In this document: one piece after another, positions 63,801 to 64,000 of the stretch
Layout: each line of letters opens with the position of its first letter
Numbering within the stretch: the first letter of the stretch is position 1
NCBI RefSeq assembly: GCF_907165195.1
Contig: NZ_OU015584.1
Span: 248,001-312,000, forward strand
Origin: Parvicella tangerina
GTDB lineage: Bacteria > Bacteroidota > Bacteroidia > Flavobacteriales_D > Parvicellaceae
DNA length: 64,000 nt
Reading direction: 5' to 3'
The notes under the pieces: model-generated
Told to the model about the DNA's origin: nothing
Databases searched by the model: none
What the model saw: only the letters and a program-made list of their open reading frames with translations
Made by a program: the position numbers and the translations under genes

Positions 63801-64000
63801 GTTACGGTAACTGGTTCATCGACTTACGACTATTCCTGGACGAATTCAGCGACTACAGAGGATATTTCAGGAGTAGGAGCGGGTACGTATACAATCACGG
63901 TAACGGATCAAACGGATCCCACCTGTGTGACAACTGGAACTTACACCGTGAACGATGGTACATCACCAACGGTAGTAGCTAATGCAACGGCAACAACGAT
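60846..64000 (+). CDS. giant secreted protein with DUF7948-like N-terminus and SprB repeats (runs off right edge)
   Basis: At least 1051 aa; I read the frame without a stop from ATG 60846 to the right edge. It has a signal peptide (LYAGIISCLITFGLFGQ) and an N-terminal block like DUF7948 (FIKNEGQFDGRNWNSNGHIEYAMAQNPFYIFF; YKDLYDNIDVEYVFHPEGGVKYSIILHPGADPSDV). Residues about 275-620 look like a beta-propeller/SBBP-type region. From residue 816 a 151-residue unit recurs, containing SprB-type repeats (CAGGTDGAIDVTVTGSSTYDYSW; GAGTYTITVTDQ) and PKD-like stretches. Such proteins are surface adhesins or gliding components exported by T9SS; the C-terminal signal lies outside the window. Confidence 0.88.
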   Translation, partial: MKTLYAGIISCLITFGLFGQNQEFESGLVSAQSFIKNEGQFDGRNWNSNGHIEYAMAQNPFYIFFSKSGITYRFDKIIKNPKLKGEEAEYENSGLPKRTNISELVHVKWINSNPNVKILAKEENQNYYSYAVRDFSSGETYNINHVKGYQKLIYKDLYDNIDVEYVFHPEGGVKYSIILHPGADPSDVRLAYSSAHTDVQNESIQIELEVDGKMHILTSLGEIVEHEPYTFVEENDEEVTSSYVFQNNELSFDLGSYDQNETVIIDPWIVSPTYTTSSAVWEVETDAGGNVYTIGGETPMELKKHDAAGNLQWTYTTPWDTASVWLGTLATDVGGTSYITSGTTPEIERVDNGGTMIWHNASGGGFLSSTEYWSISFNCDKTKLIVGGTKAAGLFDYYAAIFDIDITNGNVISDQTFAYTNIGGFGATPVEVRSISSARNAKFIYLTHEEVGAINQNLATCPNIEPTFQVDNTHHLGYKCENYLPSTQNGGGLKALIANDNYFYTHSGDEIHQWDLNTGAQLNTVSLPGGVSTTVPIVGGQVVECSGLAVDDCGNVYAGSTNQVVKFDENLNQLATSPTSFAVYDVSVNSNGEVLAVGAQSDNSATNRNGRIESLALSACAQYAVVCCDASFCEQDDLCESDAPVTLTPATAGGTWSGPGVDPVSGVFDPSTAGPGTHTITYTLTCGSESHDIVVSSCASLTACLESNGDVTVTSGSGPYTWYEWSAGGSTPITNQTECQNCGYTWQGFPLNQCLDGIAPVTTCNSPAGYVMSGTGTTYTPSAYPIYVIDNVGDSLIINAAGDLSACSSTCTNPTLSEVVTDVTCAGGTDGAIDVTVTGSSTYDYSWTNSATTEDISGVGAGTYTITVTDQTDPTCSATGTYTVNDGTSPTVVANATATTICSGDPVTLTGSGASTYTWDNSVTDGVAFNPTATTTYTVTGTDASGCTATDQITVTVNTCSCTLPTLSEVVTDVTCAGGTDGAIDVTVTGSSTYDYSWTNSATTEDISGVGAGTYTITVTDQTDPTCVTTGTYTVNDGTSPTVVANATATT
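63291..64000 (+). repeat. 453-bp tandem repeat inside the SprB-type gene
   Basis: The unit starts at 63291 and again at 63744, period 453 bp (151 codons). The second copy is cut by the window edge after 257 bp, over which I count 13 differences (about 95% identity), nearly all in third codon positions. Confidence 0.9.

Noticed and set aside
63263-63982. Two similar small ORFs on the plus strand (63263-63529, 63683-63982) inside the SprB-type gene
   Set aside because: They are out-of-frame shadows of the 453-bp tandem repeat; the true frame is open from 60846 to the edge.

Overview
The window is AT-rich chromosomal DNA from a member of the Bacteroidota, most likely the order Flavobacteriales. 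The evidence is the Bacteroidota promoter box TAnnTTTG ahead of many genes, type IX secretion (T9SS) C-terminal sorting domains (39981-42557, 52179-52643), SprB-type repeats in a giant surface protein (60846 to the right edge), a DUF5606 protein, a LytS/LytTR-type two-component pair and paired ECF sigma/anti-sigma genes. I see no prophage, CRISPR array, rRNA operon or transposase. There is one tRNA (Cys, GCA). No stretch longer than 300 bases lacks a gene.

Layout. 1-253: start of an ABC ATPase leaving the left edge. 368-3943: a tight five-gene operon in which an ECF sigma factor and its membrane partner sit between a GSGD-repeat lipoprotein plus a small outer-membrane protein and a DUF4097-like beta-solenoid protein. 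3944-11512: serine hydrolase lipoprotein, small membrane protein, family-2 glycosyltransferase, CDP-alcohol phosphatidyltransferase-like protein, alaS, a beta-barrel protein and a lipoprotein. 11602-14083: membrane protein, ppa and a charged two-TM protein. 14084-15615: a second ECF sigma/anti-sigma pair. 15708-21833: small MscS-like channel, TPR protein, ribH, glutamine amidotransferase-like protein, fused SpmA/SpmB-like protein, PLP deaminase and a V4R sensor kinase. 21941-25759: tRNA-Cys, PRiA4_ORF3-like protein, CCA-adding enzyme, TsaC and a glycosyltransferase. 25882-31054: patatin/beta-barrel protein, SRPBCC protein, a four-helix-bundle (S23/bAvd family) gene inside a repeat-bounded cassette, thiolase and a DUF1801-like protein. 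31044-33607: AlgJ/AlgI-like O-acetylation pair. 33690-39791: tyrS, M20 amidohydrolase, half-size TauE protein and a PD40/beta-barrel protein. 39981-49068: T9SS subtilase, DUF5606 protein, M3 oligoendopeptidase, radical SAM protein, SPFH protein and ligA. 49092-57733: cell-surface proteins, LytTR regulator and kinase, MFS transporter and pyrD. 57933 to the end: HMA metal-binding protein overlapping a TonB-dependent receptor, then the SprB-repeat protein.

Two themes run across these genes. First, many encode cell-envelope functions: lipoproteins, barrels, T9SS cargo, sigma/anti-sigma sensing and polymer O-acetylation. Second, the promoter boxes fall into two classes. In one the box ends 3-5 nt before the start codon, which predicts leaderless mRNAs; in the other it ends 17 nt or more before it. 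Placing the boxes also corrects several starts that a longest-ORF rule would place too far upstream (tyrS, ligA, pyrD, alaS, and the genes starting at 5089, 6372, 9879 and 11512). The most unusual structure is the 454-bp cassette at 28769-29222: a four-helix-bundle gene bounded by inverted GTAAAACGTA arms and fitted exactly between two housekeeping-type genes.
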